Part shown: positions 22,201 to 34,781 of the stretch, piece by piece
Position numbering within the stretch: position 1 is the first letter of the stretch
Layout of the letters: every line of letters starts with the position of its first letter
Assembly: GCA_011032825.1 (NCBI GenBank)
Contig: JAADJZ010000014.1
Location: 1,142,218 to 1,206,217 of the forward strand
Source of the DNA: Massariosphaeria phaeospora
Lineage: Eukaryota > Ascomycota > Dothideomycetes > Pleosporales
Direction: 5' to 3'
DNA: 64,000 nucleotides
Translations under genes and position numbers: made by a program
The notes under the pieces: model-generated
Told to the model about the DNA's origin: nothing
What the model saw: only the letters and a program-made list of their open reading frames with translations
The model's database searches: none

Positions 22201-23049
22201 ATGTATTAGTCCCTGGATAGCGAAGCCCAGAATTCCTGTTATGCTTGGCCTGGAAGTCTACGGTCGGAAGACAAGATAGGATTCGGTGGCGCCTTTGGAT
22301 TTGTGCATCGCGTTTCTTGGCGACTTGATTGGCCAGTTCAATATCTCGCACACGAGCAGTTTCAATCATGTGTGCAAGTCCAGCTTCCTTTTCTACTCTT
22401 TTCTGATGCTTCCGAAATCCTGCAATGAATTCTTCGAATTCTTGACGGAAAGGCTTCCATACGCTCATGCAGATAATGGAAAGAGGGACTATAGAGCCAT
22501 TAGCACTGCTGCGGTGCAATTCAAATTACACTCACTTGGCGTTCTCCTTGCCCGAACAAAGAAGTCCTTCGTGTGCGTACAAAATCGGAGGATATCAAGA
22601 TACGCCGCCGAAAGAGCTGCAAGTAGACGCTCATGTTTTCGATATAGAGTCTGGTAAATTCGAAAACGGGGCAGGGCGTCCCCAATACGGACAAACATAT
22701 CCACAAGTTTGTCTTGAAATTTTCCAGCCTCTCGGGCTATATGCAAAACGACTCGAATGCTACCCCATATAGGAGATAGGATAAGTCCGTAAGTGTTTGC
22801 ATAAACGTCAAGCGCCTTGCCATAGTCGTCAATTCCGTCCACCAGCGATGAGAGTCGTTCCTGGATAGCCCAGCTGCGGCTTCCATGAGCATGCTTCTTC
22901 TGCGTTGAGCTCGCACCATAGAAAACGTTCTCAAGGGTAGCGTCCTTGAATCGCTTGATATCTTCTTCCGATAATGCCTCGAGGAACTTCTGCTTTGCTG
23001 CCTCCCAAGGCTCGGTCGGAAATGGGACGCTCGTTCGTATAGATGCCAT
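19297..23049 (-). CDS. NACHT-domain NLR (STAND ATPase) with DUF7708-like N-terminus
   Basis: Three exons: 22536-23049, 21525-22488 and 19297-21472, giving 1217 residues. The N-terminal domain (about residues 1-200) contains YGLILSPIWGSIRVVLHIA and resembles DUF7708, common at the start of fungal STAND proteins. The NACHT core has Walker A GIPGSGKS at about 291-298 and Walker B RLFVVLDGIDEL at about 388-398. A winged-helix segment follows (FRWVACARRPLRMVELEEAV), then FAHYTVQQYLIS. The remaining C-terminal part, roughly 500 residues, has no ankyrin, WD40 or TPR repeats that I can recognise. Such proteins act in non-self recognition and programmed cell death in fungi; that role is inferred here. 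For intron 2 I chose the acceptor AAAAG because it gives the family sequence GMFLWA. Confidence 0.9.
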
Positions 23050-23538
23050 GCCGACGATAATGTCTCAATTACTGTTCGAAGGACGTAGGCAGTGACTCGA
23101 AGTAAGACATACTTCAATGCAAGTGTTTATCGCAAGATGAGCGAAAAGAGGTACGTTGCCAGTGTGTGAGCAGATAGAAGTGAAGACAGGCGGGTCGGGG
23201 TTGGAGGCAGCACTGATCAAGCTGAGGGGCTGAGCCGAGAGTTGCCTTCTTCTATGCAAGCCACGTCAAATAGGCCTAGGCGCTGGATACGCAATCTATC
23301 CGGCAGCTGAGCCTTTCTGCATTCTCGCCATTGGTCAGCAAGATATCAAACATGAGTGATGGGCTGTCATGCAACCACTAGAACATGGTCTGGAGAATGA
23401 CTGGAGTATAGGATAAACCTCCCTGCTAGCTAGTGGTGGTTCGCTAAATCTGTACGGTTTATAGACGCACCCCAGGTTAGAAGAGCCGTGGCATTGAGTA
23501 TATAGAGGAATATAAGCGTACATGAAAGTCGAGAGGTG
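23050..23538. other. intergenic region
   Basis: Upstream of the NLR and downstream of the aldo/keto reductase. No coding signal, repeat or RNA gene seen. Confidence 0.5.
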
Positions 23539-24495
23539 TTATCGCACTAGAGGTTGGAAAGCGAGTCGTAGTCGAGCCCAGTTTGTCGCGTGTGCGAGTT
23601 TCCATCGTGAGACTTTTGCAATCCCGGCAAGGTCCTCATCCATATGCTGAACTGAAGTGGTGCCATTCAAAATTACAATCCCCAGATCCATTACTAGCGC
23701 ATAGAGAGCGACTGATTCGTTCACTTGACACAACTTCGCAAGGGTCAACACAGGCTCCGATTTCAACAGCCGCGGGTTCCCGGTCAAAGTCCAAAAGGAC
23801 TGGTACGAAATGTCATGCTCGAGGCAGAAATAACGAAGGGCCAGATCATACTTAGTTGCGGGATAAAAACGGTTCTGGACAACTGACGGCTTGATCGTTG
23901 CATGCTCGTAGACGGCCTGTAGAATCGGAAGGGAGACGTTTGATATTCCAAGAGCGCGGATCTTCTCAGGCACATAGGACTCTAGGATGTTCCAGGCTTC
24001 GATCGTTTGCTCAATGGTAGGAAGCGGAGAGTGGAGGAGGAAACTGTCGATGTACGAACCATCCTCGGAGTCTTCGCTTGGCCGGAGATTCCGAAGAGAA
24101 GACGAAACAGACGTACGAACTTGCGTCTCTAGAGGATCTAAAGGGTGGTAGGGCATGTTGTTGAAATCTTGACCTGCCGGTGAGGTGTACTTGGTTTGCA
24201 ACTAGTCACAGTTATCAGCGGATGCATGTATGGCCACACAAGAAGGCGCAGTTACCCAGACATCGTTCCTACCAATAATTCCCTCGGAATAAGCCTCGCG
24301 CAATGCCTCGCCGACTAAACTCTCCTGATAATGCCTCGGCTGACAAGCCGTATCGACCTTTCTGAAACCCGCTTTTAGGGCCTCTTTGACAAGCATCTTC
24401 GTCTGGTCCTTCTTCCATGCAGTGCCATAGATGAATGATGGCTCCAGTGGTTGCTCCAGGCCCTTGAAGCTTGACCTATGTGAGGAAGCCATCAT
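23539..24495 (-). CDS. Aldo/keto reductase
   Basis: NADPH-dependent oxidoreductase of the AKR superfamily, 300 residues from two exons (24256-24495 and 23539-24201) with a 54-base intron. The catalytic tetrad is visible: Asp in FRKVDTACQ, Tyr in RHYQESLVGEAL, Lys in LQTKYTS at the exon junction and His in DSFLLHSPLP. The later SYIDSF and IRALGISNVS segments are typical. The start is one of two adjacent ATGs (24495 or 24492). The C-terminal NADPH-binding region is shorter than in classical AKRs, and the usual nucleotide-contact motif is weak. Substrate unknown. It is divergent from the riboflavin kinase gene, with 362 bases between the starts. Confidence 0.88.
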
Positions 24496-24857
24496 GCGAT
24501 TGGTGGATGGTGTGTGGCGCAGGGTAGGCGTTCTTTGAGCGATAGAGAAAAGGAGAGATAAACAATTGAGATGGAGGGAGTCAGCCCGTCGCATATCTGC
24601 GGAGAGACATGACCGATGAAAAGGAAGGGACCACTTCTCACATCCGATGGCAGAGGTACAAAGGTAGACCGAAGCCGTAGTAAGCAACAGGCAGTATTTT
24701 AGTCACCGCCTTTGCCCCACCAGCCCGGATCAACGCGCCTAGAAGCTTAACAATCGTAATTGCAACACCACGAGCTCTATTCAAGGACTTTAGACCTCTT
24801 ACTTCAATCCTATCCGTACCTCGCTCCTCACCAGTCGCCGACGCAACAGCAACAACA
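24496..24857. promoter_or_regulatory. Shared upstream region of divergent AKR and FMN1 genes
   Basis: 362 bases between the two start codons, so any promoter elements for both genes must lie here or inside the genes. Contains C/T-rich tracts near the FMN1 start. No individual site can be named. Confidence 0.5.
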
Positions 24858-25673
24858 ATGCCCCCGCCCAGCGGTCCCCGCGACCCAATCGCCGGCCCCT
24901 CCACCCCGCAACCTCCTTACCCTATCAAACTACGCGGCCCAGTGATAAAAGGCTTTGGACGCGGTAGTAAAGAGGTGCGTCTATCCTCACCATAGACACA
25001 GCTCTACTAACTCACACCTTAGCTCGGCATCCCAACCGCCAACATCCCCCTCTCGGGCCTCTCCATCGGCGGCCACGACGACCTCGCCTCCGGCATATAC
25101 TACGGCTTCGCGTCCCTCGACCACAGCACCACGCAAACATCCTCCTCGAACGACCCTTCCGCCCCAACCGCCCCCTCCAAATCATCCAACCACGCCGTCG
25201 CCGACCTAGAAACCTCCGCCTCATCCTCGTCCACCTCCTCCGCCACGCCCACAAACCCCACGAACCCCACCCCCCACCCCACCGTGTACCCAACCGTCCT
25301 CTCCATCGGCCACAACCCCTACTACGCCAACACGCACCGCAGCATCGAGATCCACCTCCTGCACACCTTCCCCGCCGACTTCTACGGCGCAACGCTCTCG
25401 CTCATGATGCTCGGCTTCATCCGCCCCGAGTACGACTACGTGAGCAAGGAGGCGCTGGTCGAGGATATTCGCGAGGACATACGGGTTGCGCGGCGCAGCC
25501 TGGAGCGCGAGGGGTATGTGCGGTGGAAGGCGGATGCGTGGTTGTTGGGCGAGGGCGGGGCGGCGGAGGGGGAGGTGCGGGGTGGGGATGGGGAGGTCGT
25601 TGGGGGGCAGATGGAGAGGGAGGAGGGGGTGGGGCAGAAGGATGGCGTGGGTGTGAGTCAGATGATGGCGTGA
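24858..25673 (+). CDS. FMN1: Riboflavin kinase
   Basis: Phosphorylates riboflavin to FMN with ATP, the first step of flavin cofactor synthesis. Two exons, 24858-24974 and 25023-25673, giving 255 residues. The flavokinase motif [20 protein letters not shown] spans the exon junction and includes the PTAN magnesium/nucleotide site. The second half shows [20 protein letters not shown], with the conserved glutamate that acts as catalytic base, then the [20 protein letters not shown] strand pattern. Between them is an inserted low-complexity Ser/Thr/Pro loop of about 50 residues, and the C-terminus is a glycine/glutamate-rich tail; both are common in fungal homologues. The ATG context ACAATGCC is acceptable. 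Confidence 0.93.
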
Positions 25674-26496
25674 GGAGGGAATGTTTAGGCGGTCGGAGCG
25701 GAGAGGAAATGACGGTCATGAAATTAACGACATAGAGCATAGATAATCACACACAAGAATTTTAATCACCATGGTAGCACGCTCATCTCGTTTCAAGTTC
25801 CATTCCGCAATATGCTAACCATGATATATCCTAGCTGCCTTACGCCTCGCGCCATTACAACACCCAAAACACCCTGCTCCCAGCCCACTATAACAACCAG
25901 CATACAACAGCCAATGCACAAGAGAACAAAAAAGCAACCACAATAAAACCAACAACAACCATTACCGATTGCCCAACATCGCACAGACAGACCCGAGAAA
26001 AGGAATCGGCAAGCAGAACAAGTCCAACGAGACGCGTCTGTTTATCCACCACAGAGATACACGGAAAAAGACATGCATTGCCTTACTTTTCTGTACTACA
26101 TAAATCGAAAGTCTACCATCAAATCTACTAGCTCACTCACAGCGTACAAGTACAACTGATGACAGCTCTAGCACGCACGCACAATCGCACACACAGATTG
26201 CTGGAAAGGAAAGGATGAGGGGATCGGGCGGTAGCAGAGAGAGACAGAAGGGTAGAAATAGGAAGGGAATATAACAAAAGGCAGTATTAAGCCCAAGGAT
26301 TGGCATGCGCCGAGGAATACAACAGCGAGAGCAGAAACGAAAAACCACTTTTTGTATTGTCTGTCGGCCGTGTCGGTCATCGATTAATCTTCATAGTTGT
26401 GTGTGCGGAGAGATATCTGTTGTTCGTGTTGCCCCCCGGCGAAAGAGCTTGGGTGGAGCAGAATCGGAAGAGGGCAAGTTCCAGAAACGACTAAGC
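25674..26496. other. Convergent intergenic region
   Basis: Lies between the 3' ends of FMN1 (plus) and AcuK (minus). No coding signal. The stretch near 26,150-26,300 is rich in short purine runs and probably contains both 3' UTRs. Confidence 0.5.
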
Positions 26497-28757
26497 TCAA
26501 GCATGCGTGCCCGGAAGCACCGGAAGGACCTAGACTGGAGTCAGTAAAAGACACGACGAGTAAGAGCCAGCGACTACTCACCACCATGTAGCTCAGCATC
26601 GGCAAGTCGAAGTTGTCCCTCTTGATGTGCCACCAAATCATGCAGTCCACCATACCCTCTTTGGCACCCAGCCTCTGCATCGCAGCCTCACTCCGGTAGA
26701 CAGGGCCGCCTTCGCGCTTAACGAAGACCTCCTGCTTGACGTTCTTCCCAGTCCCGTTCGGCATGGCGCCAGATTTCGTCTCATCTAAGCGGGCCACGTC
26801 CTCTTTCGTACGGTACTTGAGCATGTTGACGCGTCGGCTTTTCCAGCCTCGAACATCGACGTACGCAAGCTCGCGGAAATCTTCAAAGTACTGTAGAGCT
26901 GAAGTCTCGTCCATGAGTTCGATGACGTTGACGGGGTGCGTGCCGTAGTCGGGCTCTTGTGCAGTCAGGTTAGGTGTTATGCTGGTGCGTGTCGAAGTCT
27001 CGCTCGATGGATCTCGAGTCCCGCCGGTGTTGACGTTCAAGTTCTGCTCGTGACCTAGAAGAACTTCGGGATGCCAGCCGGTGAGTATACTGAACTCTTT
27101 ACTTGCCGCCAAAACCTCCCCAGTACGTCGACATACTAGCGAGGGGATTCCGACCTCCGCGAATTGTTCTTGGAGAGTAAGCAGTGAGCGTTGCAAATTC
27201 TTTTCACTGTGAACGAGATCGTTCTGATCAAGCTCACCAGCTACGGTAAGCAACGTTGGCCGATAACTGCCCAGTGACTGCATGATCTTACGCACTGCGT
27301 GTGGCGGATACCTCTTCTCTATCAGGGCTTTCAGCCTATGGAATGCACCGACATAGTCATAAGGCCGAGTGATGCCTTCGTATATCCAACCGGTGTCTCG
27401 CCGCCGTTTCCGAATCAAGTTAGTTTGGACTGGTTGGAACGACGTATTGTGTAGGCGGGGATCCGGCTGTAGATGCCCTACGGTCGGTGAACGTTGTTGC
27501 GCCTGCGGTTGATGCGCGTGGGCGAACAAAACGGCCGCGGCGGATAAAGGGTTATCGTTATCGTATCCAGCGTTTACCTCCGTTGATGCAGGGCTTGCGC
27601 TAGAAAGACTCGATGCACCCTGGCCAATCGCATAAGCGTGAGGGCCATTTAGGCTATCATTGCGACTGCTGCCGTGGTCCAGATTCCCGGTGACCGGAGT
27701 GTTGTTCGGAGTCTGCATCTGCAGACTACCATTCCTCGTGTGCGGGTTTTGCCATTCGCCGATGGGTAGGCCATCCGGGCCGAATGTCCTTGCGGGTATG
27801 TTCGTGTTATCATAGGGTCCGGTGTGCGGATACATATCAGCCGCCTGGTTCAAGGGATTCAACAAGCCAGTTTCGTTTGGCGGCGTCTCAGCTGCGCCCG
27901 AGGACATGTGGCCAAGCATACCGAGCTCGAGTGCGCCATAATGGTTTCCAAAGTTCAGGCTTGAGATGTCGAAATTGAACAAACCCGGATCACTGGGGTC
28001 GAAAAGCGGACCGCCGAATTGCTGCATTTGCGGTGGCGCACCTTGGGAGACGGCGTTGGGGTCACTGGGAAGCGCGGGATGATGGGTCTGGTTGTATGGT
28101 GGAGAAATGGGAGTCTGTTGACTGCTGTAATGTTGCCCATCATGTAGAACTGGAGAAACCTGAGCTGGCCCAGGGTTCTGGGCGTAGTAGGTAGTAGTTG
28201 GCGGCTGGGTGAAGTAGTTGCCTTGCGGAGCCATGGAGATCACTCCTGGATCCTGGCCTGGGAGCCCTTGATGAGTGCCGTTCATATGGGCATAGTGGGC
28301 ACCGACTCCAGGTAGAAGTGCTCCGTCTGGAGCATCATGGAGATACTTCGCCTTCTTGCGGACGCCGTCCATACAGGTGTCCTGGAGGTTGCGTTTCAGG
28401 CATCTGCCACACGGTCGCTCGTCATCTGTATCCTCACTTGTCAGAAAGGGTCTCGGATGTGGAGGAAGACGACATGTTCGCGGGATTGTACTGATAGTAA
28501 CAACAGGGACAGGCATGGGACTCACCACAAGTTAGATGGGCTCTCTGGCAGGCCAAACACGCCCTCCTGGCCTTCTTTCTCCGCGGCCTCAAGGGGTCCT
28601 TTGCATTCGACGGGGGCTTCTGGGTCTGCTGTGAAGGAGAAGCAGCGCCAGACTTGGGTTCACTCTTCTGTTCGGCGGCCATGTCGCTGCCGTCTTGGTC
28701 ACCGCTGTATTCCGGAGAGAGAGATGCATCTTCGGCATCGGCGTCTGGGGTGGTCAT
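26497..28757 (-). CDS. acuK: Zn2Cys6 transcription factor, gluconeogenesis activator AcuK/ERT1
   Basis: Nuclear regulator of gluconeogenic and non-fermentable carbon genes (AcuK in Aspergillus, ERT1 in yeast). Three exons: 28526-28757, 26582-28425 and 26497-26529, giving 702 residues. The zinc cluster at about residues 67-95 is [11 protein letters not shown], then CGRC, then C; its second half is joined across intron 1, and [14 protein letters not shown] follows, which is characteristic of AcuK/ERT1. A PAS-like domain lies in the C-terminal third ([20 protein letters not shown]). The long middle is Gln/Pro-rich. The end reads through [20 protein letters not shown] and then a small exon encoding the last 10 residues; without that splice the frame runs on as low-quality sequence. 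Intron 1 joins to give Asp at a position that is commonly Gly. Confidence 0.93.
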
Positions 28758-30747
28758 AATATCCCCTCCTACGATACACAAACCTCACGGGGTACGAGTA
28801 GTGTTGTAAGCTGTAGAGACGCACGTTTATTCTGCGTGCAGCCGTCAATGTTGCTTTGGGAGCTTCCCAGCGCAACGGCTCAGCCAATGCGGGCGGCGCG
28901 CTCGGCGACGTCGTCCCAGCTGCGTGTTTCGAGAATTCGATCACGCGTGCGCTGGCTGCTCGAACGGGCGCTGCCGTGGCACCCGGGCGGCCCCAATGGC
29001 TGGTGGGGAGTGGCAGAGCCTGAGCAGCGACTGGGTGCTGCGACCTGCGTTCAATCCGGCGCGCAGGAATGAAGCAGAAACGCTGTGAGACCGCGCCAGA
29101 GCCGGGGTCCTTGCAGTGGTCGGGGAGGGATGGGCGGCGGGGGTACAGTCATGATTGAAGTCGCGGAAACTACCACGGCGCGCTTCCCATGCTGCTGGAA
29201 GCGAACTGTGGGAGCGGTAGGCTGGACGGGAGAGCCGAGCGCGGCGAGAGCGATGGCGAGGGATTGGTAGGGTCGGGGCGGGTGGTGGTGGTGTGGAGGC
29301 GGATGAGGATGGTGAATGGACAGTCACGGGCGGGGCTGGGCACCTGGGCAGCAGGCGGCTCGCAGGGAGAGTAAAGAGAGGAAGAGCGAGAGACGACTGG
29401 GGACGACTTGAGCCTGACGCTGTGGGACGGCGCTTGTGCCTGTGCTGGCAACTGGGGACTTTCCAGCGGTGCCGTGGAGATGCAGCTGGAGGCCTGGCGG
29501 TGGTGAGCGCTGCTGCTGCTGCTGCCGTGCTCGCGACTTGGCTGGGCGGCGGCCGGCCGAGGCAGGTGCAGCTGGGGGTGGAGTCTGGACGCGGCAGCGG
29601 CGAGGGGGGCGGCCGGTTGGCGCACTGGGCAGGCGTGAGTGTGGACGGGAGATCGCCAATTGACAAATTGACCCGCTTGAGGAGGCTGTTCGCACAGAGG
29701 CCGAAGCAGAAAACGGTAGAGCGAGGGAGCGGCGGTGGAGGCGGTGGAGGCGGTGTCGTGCGCGCAACTGCGTCGTCTGTCCCCGCACAGGAAGAAGCTG
29801 GCGTGCAAAGAGGTTTCGTAGATCCCCAACGCCCGGTTTACCGAGCCGCTACCGACCACCACCGCCACCTCCAGCATCGCCGCGGCCATCGACGGCCACA
29901 CATCACGCCCTCCAGCAATTCACTACTAAGCTGCCACCGCCAGTGCTGTCCTGCCTGTGCTAGTCGCGAGAGGACGTCTAAATAGGGATCAGTCGCGGTC
30001 TTGTCTGGCCGCCTGCCCATGTTTCTAGCTCCTGTCCCACCCGCCAGCACTGTGGGAGCCGGAGCCGCCAGCCGCCTGTCACAGGTCTGCAGCAGCCGCG
30101 ACGGCGTCCCCTTTCTCAGGCTCCACCTCCACGACTCCACCGCGCGCCCTCACTTCCCGCGACAGCCTGTCAACGATGGATGATCCCCTCTCCACCACGC
30201 GTGCGCCCACGCCGCCCACGCCGCCCGCTGCATCCTAGCCAGAAGCAATACCCACCCCTCGAAGCCCACGCCCTGGGCCTCAATCTGCGCTCGATCGCTC
30301 GGCTACTGGCTTGCATGCAATATGTGATCGCAGCCTTGGCATCGCCCTCTGATTAGCTCTGCTATTGCAGTGCGCCCCTTGTGCGACCGGCCACCACCCT
30401 TCCAAGGTTCCATCCTGCTTCCCTCGACCTCGCGAGAGCGCTGTGGGCAGGCCTGTCCGTGGCTCTGGCCGCTGGCCACGTTCCCTCGCGCCGGCCCTCC
30501 CTCGCCAATGGTATCATCCGCACCTCGTTCGGTTTCTGTGTCGCCGCTATCCCTCGAGCTGGCATGGCTTCCCTCGTGGCGCCCAAGACGGGTTACACCA
30601 CGGCGTGCTTCAGGTGGTATCACGTGTGGGCGCAAAAAACCTTGGATTCAATAAAATATGATGGAATGCTGATGCTGTGCAACCTCCTCTATTCTTAGGC
30701 GCTTCCACTCAAAGCCGCCACATGCTCTCCACCCCAGGCCGCGGTCG
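28758..30747. other. Long GC-rich upstream region of acuK
   Basis: About 2 kb with many overlapping open frames on both strands between 28,940 and 30,660. They are long only because the DNA is GC-rich and stop-poor. The encoded sequences are Ser/Pro/Arg or Gly/Arg biased and match nothing I know. A glycine-codon-like GGAGGCGGT run is near 29,730. Most likely promoter and long 5' leader of acuK, possibly with non-coding RNA. Confidence 0.5.
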
Positions 30748-33700
30748 TCACGCTGACGCATATCGGCTCTTTCCCCTGATCTTAGACCCAAATCGAAAGA
30801 ATAAATAAGGGAATCTGTAACACTCTACGTTAGCAGCTCCAACTTTCCACGCTGCTGGGACACTTACGGAGCCAGAGCCAGGGCGAGAAACGCAAGCAAC
30901 GTGGTTGCCCACTGGTAGCCGAGAGCTTTCCTAATCAGTGACCGCCTTTTCAGTAATGCCGTGTGGAACATACTATTGTACATCTGGACACCGAATAGGG
31001 GAAATGCCGCTGCGAAATACGAGCGAGCAAAAGAGTTGGCCGCCAGCGCCGATGCTGCGTACAGCGGATACTAGTCGCCGACGTCAGTCGTCGATCTGGA
31101 CAGCAGCCCGATGTCGGCACACTTACAGCCTCGACAAGGAACGTAAAGACTCCAGCATAGACCCAAATCACGCTGCGTCGCGGATAGCGGTCAGTAAATG
31201 CTATCAATGACACCTGCATAACCGCAAAGGGGAACCTTACCCTGTGCCGAACATGGCGGAGAAGATTATTGGAACTGCACTGATCAGCTATAATTACGCT
31301 TCAACGATAAGCGGGCCGCCGTACCTATCCAATGCACCTGCAGGGACCGGGCTATCAGCATCTGAAGCATTTCAGGTTATCAGATCCATTGCAAAAACGT
31401 ACATGAGGATACGTGGTCCACCCAAACCCTGCATGGTTCGTCATCAGCAGCGTGTTAAACGTCAAATGCCTGCAACAGCTTACCGAATAGCGCGATTGGG
31501 ACCAGAATGGCGCCGAAGATGGTTGATGGGAGCCGGTACTCTGGCTCAGAGCCTCCCGCCTCGCCCCCTTGCGCCTCTCGCCGCTGCACGAGCCTGTCGT
31601 AGCATCTCCTCCAAATGGGATCGCTGGCAATACCCACCAGCATGCCGACGAGAATGCCCAAGAACGACAGACCGACCTGTGGAATCGAAAAGCCATGGTT
31701 GTTCTGAAAGACCAGAGGGAAGGCCCCGAAGAACAGGTATAGGATCCCCAGCAGGACTGCAGAGAGTATGCATAGATTGAGGCACTAGTCGCCAGTAGTC
31801 AGTCCACCAGTCCTTCCACGACAGGGCCACACCCACCATTGGCTCGAAGAACAGCAGTTGAAACGGGCGGATGCAGGACCACACGACTGTCTTCGCAATC
31901 GTCCGGTCCATCTTCTCGATCGGCGCTATCCACGCTGCGTTTCCGGTTTCTTTTCGTAGTCGCCTGGCTTTCTGGCGGAGCAGTACGGGGTGGTACGTCT
32001 CAGGCACAAAGAGGAAGATCAAGGCAAGCTTGAGGCTATTGTTAGTGTGCGCTGCTGGCTAGGACTGGAGTGGAGTGGAGTGGAGGGGAGGGGCGTGGAG
32101 AGTGAGGCAGTGTGCGTTAGCCGTCTTACCTGGAAGCCCGACCACATGATCAGCAGGTAGAAGCACCTATGAATAGTCAAATAGCGCTCTCATACAGCAT
32201 GAACCGCAGAAAGCAGGTCAGGTTCTGTTGGGGTTCCCTTACCATCGCCAACTCGTGTTCTCGACTATGAAGCCGCCCACCAGCGGGCCTACTTCAGGCC
32301 TAGGAGCGTCCGCGTCAGCCAATATTGTAGCTATGGCCATCGCGTGACAGCCCGAGCACCAGCCCAGCAATGGAGTGTCCCACCACATCACACCCCGCCT
32401 CGTAGACTCACTTACCCTACAAACGGCGCGGCCGAATACAGCATCATTGGCGCTGAAAGCTCCTAAACACATGCCTCCGTCAGCCTAGCTCCCATCCAGC
32501 CGAATTCAGTTCGTTCAGTTTAGTTCAGTTCAGTTCAGATCAGTCCACGCAGCAGCATTTGCACCACACATACTTGATCTGCACCATACACACTTAGCCT
32601 AGCAGCTGCTGCGCCCGCCAGGCCAACTTGACTTTACTGGCACCCCAACCAACCAACCAATCAGCCCGATAACAATAACAAAGACGCTTACTCACATGTT
32701 TCGCAAACATGTCGCCGACGGTGCCGCCGGCGACGCTGAGGAACGCGCTGCCTGCTAGGCCGTCGAGGAAGCGCGCCGTCAGCAGCGTCGCCGTGTTGCG
32801 CGCAAGTGCGCATGGGATCATCCAGAGCAGGAAAAAGGTAAAGGATGCGAGGTAGATGGGGCGGCGGCCGTAGAACTGGGAGGGGCGGGGGTGGGTTAGT
32901 GGTGGTCGGGCGTAGAGTAGAGTGTGGATGGATGGAGCTGGGATAGGGAAATGGGGGGGTATGGTTCGATAGATGGATAGGTGTGTAGGATGGGGAGCGT
33001 AGGTATTTAGGATGTGCGTATCTTGTAGTGTCCACGTAGAGAAGAGAGTAATATCTGGTATAACCTACCTCAGACAACGGACTCAGAATCATCGGCCCCG
33101 TACCCAGGCCCACGACGAACAAACTCAGTCCCAGCGTGCACACCATGCGCGACGTGTGGAATTCGGGGATCAGTTGGCTGTACGTGCTGGTGTAGAGGGA
33201 CGAGGCGCAGGTCCTGTTGCGGCGTGGGCCGGCTTTGTTAGCGGCTTTCTCTCTCTCTGTGTGTGTGTGTGTGTGTCCAGCTCAGCTGAGGTCAGTTCAG
33301 TTCAGTGTGGCTACTGCTACCCGACCCATCATAGATGCGTCACCGGTCAATTCTAGCTCTTCCCCCCCTCCTGATTACGCATGCTTGGGGGATATGTGTT
33401 TTGTGAGCTTGCCTGCGCGTTTGCCATGGTACATGGTGGGCAGGGAGACAGGCCGGCAGGCAGGCAGGCAAAGTGTACGTATGTGTGCGATGTAGACGGA
33501 GAAGAAGTAGACATTTGAACTTACACACACAACGAACTACTCCCGATAATCCCACAAATACCCCATCGCCGCAGCGCCGTCATACTCCTTGGATTCAGCG
33601 GGTCTGCATCACCGCCGTCCCAAGTGACGAGGAACTGACTACCGGTCTCGTCGGGCGTCGACGTCGCAGTACCATTGCCATTGCCACTACTGCCATGTGG

Positions 33701-33916
33701 CTGTGAATGATGGGACTTGGTCGAGTGCAGGCTTTTCGCAGTATGGTTTGTTACGCCGGTGAGTGGTTGTTGGTGTTCAGTCGTTACGATTTTCGCGATG
33801 CCGTTCAGTCCTATGGTTTTTTCTTCGTCGATGGCGAGATTGGGGGCGAGGTTGCCGTTGTTTTCGGACGAGGAAGTTGAGGGGGTTCGTTCGCTGGTTC
33901 GGGATGGGGAAGGCAT
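30748..33916 (-). CDS. MFS transporter, DHA1 drug:proton antiporter type, 15 exons
   Basis: Twelve-helix plasma-membrane exporter of the major facilitator superfamily, 563 residues. Exons on the minus strand: 33525-33916, 33069-33213, 32696-32875, 32416-32462, 32243-32299, 32130-32166, 31837-32028, 31484-31784, 31403-31428, 31325-31337, 31241-31274, 31127-31172, 30974-31070, 30868-30925, 30748-30814. All phases agree and every exon matches the family: [18 protein letters not shown] at the start, [23 protein letters not shown] (motif A), [45 protein letters not shown], and [15 protein letters not shown] near the end. The start at 33916 is the first ATG of the frame. Substrate unknown. Exon 10 is only 13 bases. 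Exon 7 is placed at CTTGCC by the family sequence. Confidence 0.9.
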
Positions 33917-34626
33917 GGTCTCGGTGTGTCCCTTCCTTCGTTGTTTCTTTCCTGCGCTCTTTCGCAATGATATCTTGAGTCTTTCCTGGCTCTTCCCTCG
34001 CGCTGTCGCAAACCTTCTTGATTAAGTCCCAAAAGGAATATTGTTCACGAACGCTGATGCAGTATACCAGGTACCACAGTCCTTGTCGTAATGATATCTA
34101 TCCTGCTCCGGTTCAGAGAACGATATATCCGCCCAACGTCCGTCTCAATATGACCCAGTCCATGCAAACAATCCTGCACCAGCCGGCCCAAAGAACTTCC
34201 AACACCTCCGCGATGACAAACACTGTCGTCAGAAGCACGGCGCAGCGCCTGCACAAAGATGGGTAAACGGATAAGCTTCCGAGACCGAGGCCGGAAAACG
34301 TTGAGCGACACGAAAAAAGTCTCCAACAAGGGGATCTGTCTTCGCAACGTTCACGGCAAGCAGCAGGACGAGTAGGTAAGTAACAGCGGGCGTGCTAGCT
34401 CTGGAAAAACGGCTGTCACAGCGGCAAAGGACATGTCTCCACTTGTGGGGTCAATCGCCGTTGTCTCCGAAGAAGAGGCGATGACGGGGCAAGGTCCCTG
34501 ACGGCTGCGTCATCTTGAGGTTGGTTCGTCGATCGGCAGACTAGGGGACTTTTAGTGCTTTGCCGAGTCATGGGTGAGGGTTCATGGCATGGATGGGCAG
34601 CGGCTATGTTGGGGTTAGAGAGGGCG
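33917..34626. other. Upstream region of the MFS gene
   Basis: No supported gene. Short frames on both strands have no family features. It contains the MFS promoter and 5' leader. Confidence 0.5.
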
Positions 34627-34781
34627 CTCTTGCGGAAACGGGATCTCCGGAACTAACCCTACCTACTACTTAGCTGTGTATAAAATTGAAGCTTTCTGTA
34701 GTTATATTGCTGCGTTAGAGAATCCTTTTAGAGGCGCGCGGGTTAATCTCTTTAGTTCCGGAGATTCCGTTTCCTCAAGAG
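34627..34781. repeat. 155-base MITE with 30-base inverted repeats
   Basis: Arms 34627-34656 and 34752-34781 are inverted copies matching at 28 of 30 positions. They share CTCTTG, GGAAACGG and ATCTCCGGAACTAA. The direct repeat AGGGCG flanks it on both sides (34621-34626 and 34782-34787), a likely target duplication. The interior is AT-rich and non-coding. Autonomous family unknown. Confidence 0.85.

Noticed and set aside
28940..30660. Overlapping long open frames on both strands upstream of acuK
   Set aside because: Compositions are Ser/Pro/Arg or Gly/Arg biased, several frames are open at once, and none resembles a family. GC-rich DNA gives this by chance.
33214..33524. GT/TG dinucleotide and CAGG runs as a functional repeat
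   Set aside because: They lie in the first intron of the MFS gene and look like ordinary simple-sequence repeats.
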